A program made the position numbers and the translations under genes. From Lonicera japonica (Eukaryota > Streptophyta > Magnoliopsida > Dipsacales > Caprifoliaceae): a DNA stretch of 64,000 bases. The stretch spans positions 32,228,969 through 32,292,968 of the forward strand of contig CM038468.1 of assembly GCA_021464415.1 (NCBI GenBank), read 5' to 3'. Numbering within the stretch: the stretch's first letter is position 1; each line of letters starts with the position of its first letter. Shown one piece after another: positions 60,226-64,000 of the stretch. The notes beneath the pieces are model-generated. The model ran no database searches, had not been told where the DNA came from, and saw only the letters and a list, made by a program, of their open reading frames with translations.

Positions 60226-61832
60226 AACAAGTGGGAAAAAAAGTCACCATTAAAAGTTAGACATTCGGTACTAATACACGAATAAATTTATTTTATGTCA
60301 TTGTTGTTCCTAAGATAATAATCCAATAACATTACGTCAAAATCAACAAGAACCCTATTTTTGCATTAAAAACATGTGAGAAAAAAAAATCATCATAAAA
60401 AGTTAGACATTCTATACTAGTACACGAATAAATCTATTTTATGTCATTGTTGTTCTTGAGATAATAATCCAATAACATTATTCAGATCGAACCATTACAA
60501 CGACTGCTTCAAAGAATTTAGACATACAGTACCACGGCATTATTGATTTGTACATCATGTTCTCAAAATAATGTCTTACTTTCATAATAGCACTACTTCA
60601 AAAAAAATTTGTGTGCTTCCGTGAAATATATTGTTTGCAGGATAGCTAATCTTTTATTAGAAAAAAAAATAAAAAAAAATTTGTTTCACATGTATTAGCT
60701 ATTAATGATTAATTTTTCTTTTTCCATTTTTTTTTCTGTTTTTTTGGTGTACATTCTTTTTCATTTTTCAAGAAGCTTTAATATTTGTATCTATAATTCT
60801 CTCAATTTTGACTTATAAATGTAGTCATATTTTTTAATTTCTAGTCATTATTTTATTTTTTATTTTGTTATCAAATAAATACGTACAACAAAGTGAATCT
60901 CTTTTTTCCCTTTATTTCTTCCGAAATCAAATTTTATTGTAATGTATTAATAATTAAAAAAAACCGTAAGAAAGTATGTAAGAAGCATACATGAATATAT
61001 AATGTGATAATATCTATATATATAGAGAGAAAATATATGTTATTGCATAAGAATAGTTGTCCTTGAATGTATACTTATTGACAGTTTTGGCGTTAAAAAA
61101 GCTTTCATTATCATATAGCTAATACAAATTCAATCATAATAATAATAAAATGCACTAGATTTTTTCTTTTTTATATTATGACATCATTCTTGTCTCACAA
61201 ATATGACATCAAAATGCTAATATATATTATTTCCCATCTAACAATTCCTAATCAATAATTAAAAGAAAATGAGATTTTCCTAGTACATAAGCCGTTCTCT
61301 ATTATTTTTTTAAATGATGAGTAATTTTAGATGGACTCAATATCAGATCTCAAAAAAGTAACTCAATTTTAGCGTTCTCTTTATTCTCGTAACAAGGAGG
61401 TCACATGTTCAATTCACATAGATGTGATATGGTAGCCTTTGTTGTGGCCACCTGTTGTGGTGGTTGTAGTCCACCCTTTTATCGTGATGGCGTGTGTCCA
61501 CCCTTTTTGATGGTAGATGTAGAATTGTATACAGATGAAAAAGTTGTCGCTAATTAATGTACTAATGAAGCATTGGTTATATCAAAAAAATAAAGTAACT
61601 TAAATAATGTGGTATTTGTGCATTGATTCGTAAGGGAAGTTCATACTTTTATCACTCCACTAATTTACCCACTAACCAATTAATTGATGAAGAAAAAAAT
61701 AGTTTGAAATTAAAAAGAGAATGCAGTGAGGAATAAAAAGAAATTAGAAACCCACTAACCAATTAATTGATGAAGAAAAAATAGTTAGGAATTTAAAAGA
61801 AAATGCAGTGAGGAGTAAAAAGAAAGAAAAAA

Positions 61833-61857
61833 TGCGGTGAGCGTGGATCGAACACGC

Positions 61858-61900
<43 letters not shown>

Positions 61901-61905
61901 CCCGC
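61833..61905 (-). tRNA. tRNA-Phe (anticodon GAA)
   Basis: The 73-nt minus-strand sequence starts GCGGGGATAGCTCAGTTGGG and ends GTTCGATCCACGCTCACCGCA. Anticodon GAA lies at 61872-61870 (tRNA positions 34-36). D-arm, anticodon arm and T-arm all pair; the acceptor has the G5/A mismatch known from plant cytosolic tRNA-Phe. Internal promoter boxes are present (TAGCTCAGTTGG and GTTCGATCC). T6 follows at once, a Pol III terminator. CCA is not encoded, as expected for a nuclear gene. Confidence 0.98.
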
Positions 61906-61969
61906 TGATGAAAATATTAGTTCCTTTCTGCACTATAACTTGACGGTAAAAAAAACCAGAAATCTATTT

Positions 61970-62200
61970 TTACATTAAAAACATGGGAAAATTATGTCAA
62001 AATCAACCAGAAATCTATTTTTGCAGTAAAAACATGGAAAAATTATGTCAAAATCAACAAGAAATCTATTTTTGCAGTAAAAACATGGGAAAATTATGTC
62101 GAAATCAACAAGAAATCTATCGTTGCAGTAAAAATATGGGAAATTATGTCAAAATTAACGAAAAGTCTATTTTTGCATTAAAAACAAGTGAAAAAAAGAG
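61970..62200 (+). repeat. 51-bp minisatellite, unit 2 copy
   Basis: About four copies of the same 51-base unit as at 60004-60225. Because 51 is a multiple of three, one frame reads a repeated MGKLCQNQ.EIYFCSKN. There is no sign that it is translated. Confidence 0.9.
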
Positions 62201-62640
62201 TCACTATTAAAAGTTAGACATTCGGTACTAATACACCAATAAATCTATTTTATGTCATTGTTGTTCCTATGATACTTTCCAATAACATTACGTCAAAATC
62301 AACAAGAAGTCTATTTTTGCATTAAAAACATGTGAGAAAACAAAAAGTCACCATAAAAAGTTAGACCTTCTATATTAGTACACGAATAAATCTGTTTTAT
62401 GTCATTGTTGTTCGTGAGATAATAATCCAATAACATTATTCAAATTGAACCATTACAACAACTGTTTCAAAGAATTTAGACATACCATACCATGACATTA
62501 TTGACTTGACATCGTGCTATCAAAATAATGTCTTACTTTCATAATAGCACCTACTTCAAAAAAAATTGTGCCTTTCGTGAAATATATTTGTTTGCAAGAT
62601 AACTAATCTTTTATTAGAAAAATAAAATTGTTTCACAAGG

Positions 62641-64000
62641 GAATACATTAAGTTTCATTATATTCTCAAAAAATTTCTTTGTTTCATGAAAGAATATGCG
62701 TCAATTATGAAATTTGGAGCAGATAGGGCAAGAGATATTCAATATATTAAATTTGTGACCCATCAACTGGCTGCTTGACTTGAGTGTTGCAAAGTCACAA
62801 CTTTATAGAAAAAGTTATGACGAAAATAGATTTAAACTAACAATTTTCTTAATCAAAATTCCAATTAGGTCAAAAAGTTCTTCTATGTACACCGGGTTTG
62901 GTAACATTATATCTACGTTATTTGAATTACACCCATAATTTAGTCTTATCAGCATCAAAATGTAGTCACCAGTTTGTCATCCGTCGTGGTTGAGTAAGTC
63001 ATTTGGACGGTCGAATGATCGTCAATGGCGAAGCTAAGAATCTAGTTAAGTGGGGGCGAAATTCAAAACACACAAAAATATATTTAAAGTTATAATATTT
63101 GAATGTAAACATAACAGTATTAATAATAATACTTCATACAGTTCAAATAGAGAATGCAAACAATTACGAGAAATTATAACAATATAATGTAAATATAATA
63201 GTATTAATAATATTATGCAATTAATGAAGAATCACAACTAATATTATATAAGTAACTAAAAAATTTAATTACACCTAATATTAAAAAGTAGATATAAGAA
63301 AGGATTTACCTTGGTAGTATTGGAAAAATAGGTAAAATACCATTTTGAGTGGAACCTCACACTCTGTTGTGAAATATTATTATAGATTCGTATTCTCCTC
63401 CGTGAGGATATCGAAATTGTATATCTGTTTGCTCAAAATGATTAAGGGGTGAATGAGAAATTGTCATCCAAAATGAGTTATTTGAAATAGAAAAATGTAA
63501 CGAAAATGAATTAGTCCCATATGGGAACTTTGTGAAAAAATTGATTGGTATATAAGAGATCACCTCTTCTAAAATTTATAAGCATTTAAGAAAAATAAGA
63601 TCCCTATCTGTAGTTTTGTTCCTTCACACTTTGTGTGATGATCGTTCTATTTGATTCACAGAATGATCTAAACTAGGAGGAATGGTTAGGATAGATCCAA
63701 AAAAAAAAAAATCAGGGAATAGACTAAACTAAGAAATTCTTTTAAGCTAATTGTGCGTTTTATTCAACTTGTAATACCTTTTACAGTTTAAAAAATGCTG
63801 AATTTTTTACTTATTTTAAAAAACTAATGCATGAAAAAAGTAAATGAGTTTAATAATTTTAGAGAAAAAAAAAAGCATTATCAAGAACAAAATGTAAACA
63901 AACAGTTATATAGTTTTAAAAAAAATAAATTAAACAAATTTACGCCTAACTTTTTACCTAAATAAAATTTGTTAAGCAAAAATTTAATATAAAATTAACC
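62641..64000. other. Unassigned sequence, with a possible hAT-like end at about 63026
   Basis: CAATGGCGAAGCTAAGAATC near 63026, followed by GTGGGGGCGAAATTC, resembles the CAGTGGCGAAG-type ends of the elements at 15077 and 29218. The other end would lie beyond the window or is lost. The rest is AT-rich with no gene seen. Confidence 0.35.

Larger units (their letters stand above)
58079..60690 (+). repeat. Local tandem duplication, unit 1
   Basis: Collinear with 60691-62640, starting at TGTATTAGCTATTA (58080 and 60691). It carries an extra ~730-bp insert (58561-59288), a truncated tRNA-Phe copy and a 51-bp minisatellite. Confidence 0.88.
60691..62640 (+). repeat. Local tandem duplication, unit 2
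   Basis: Paralogue of unit 1 with the intact tRNA-Phe gene and its own 51-bp repeat block. The conserved order is: AAGAAGCTTTAATAT stretch, CACTAGATT, SINE-like patch, tRNA, minisatellite, then CATTGTTGTTC-type tail. That shows one duplication of the whole block. Confidence 0.88.

Overview
The window is nuclear DNA of a flowering plant, probably a dicot. It is AT-rich, has spliced genes with GT-AG introns, carries a nuclear-type tRNA-Phe without an encoded CCA, and is dense in nested plant transposons. Only two host genes are convincing: a complete RIN4-like immune-regulator gene on the minus strand (51959-56536) and a tRNA-Phe(GAA) gene (61833-61905). Everything else that can be named is transposon-derived or segmentally duplicated. 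No genus is claimed.

Layout. 1-636: unassigned. 637-10297: copy A of a ~9-kb segmental duplication, which contains a truncated RIN4 (exons 3-4 only), a solo LTR (8090-9432) and a Copia relic. 10326-10374: a CACTA terminus sitting at the duplication breakpoint. 10375-22877: a tandem array of a ~1.23-kb LTR/PBS-like unit, cut up by a hAT-type MITE (11022-11299), a 4.2-kb Helitron (12369-16606, itself carrying two nested elements) and a 4.4-kb Gypsy-type LTR sequence (17682-22126). 22878-31000: a third copy fragment (C) of the duplication, LTR-retrotransposon-like sequence, a MITE with internal tandem repeats, and a hAT-like element. 30895-32154: a decayed LINE ORF1 (DUF4283) relic. 31945-33670 and 46133-53172: copy B of the duplication, split by a full-length 12,462-bp CACTA (En/Spm) element (33671-46132). 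51959-56536: RIN4. 58079-62640: a local tandem duplication with one good and one broken tRNA-Phe copy plus 51-bp minisatellites.

The CACTA element is the most complete mobile system. It begins and ends with CACTAC/GTAGTG, is flanked by 3-bp TCA duplications, and has a matching empty site in copy A at 3089-3091. It carries hundreds of bases of hairpin-forming subterminal repeats (core CTTAGGAGACATAC) at both ends. It encodes a TNP2/TNPD-like transposase, now carrying two frameshifts, and an intact TNPA-like (Transposase_24) protein with a C-terminal coiled coil. A further small cluster of the terminal motif lies between the two genes.

Because copies A and B and the units of the tandem array are paralogous, several insertions can be read against an empty site inside this same window. 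That makes the boundaries of the CACTA, the Helitron, the solo LTR and two hAT-type MITEs unusually secure.
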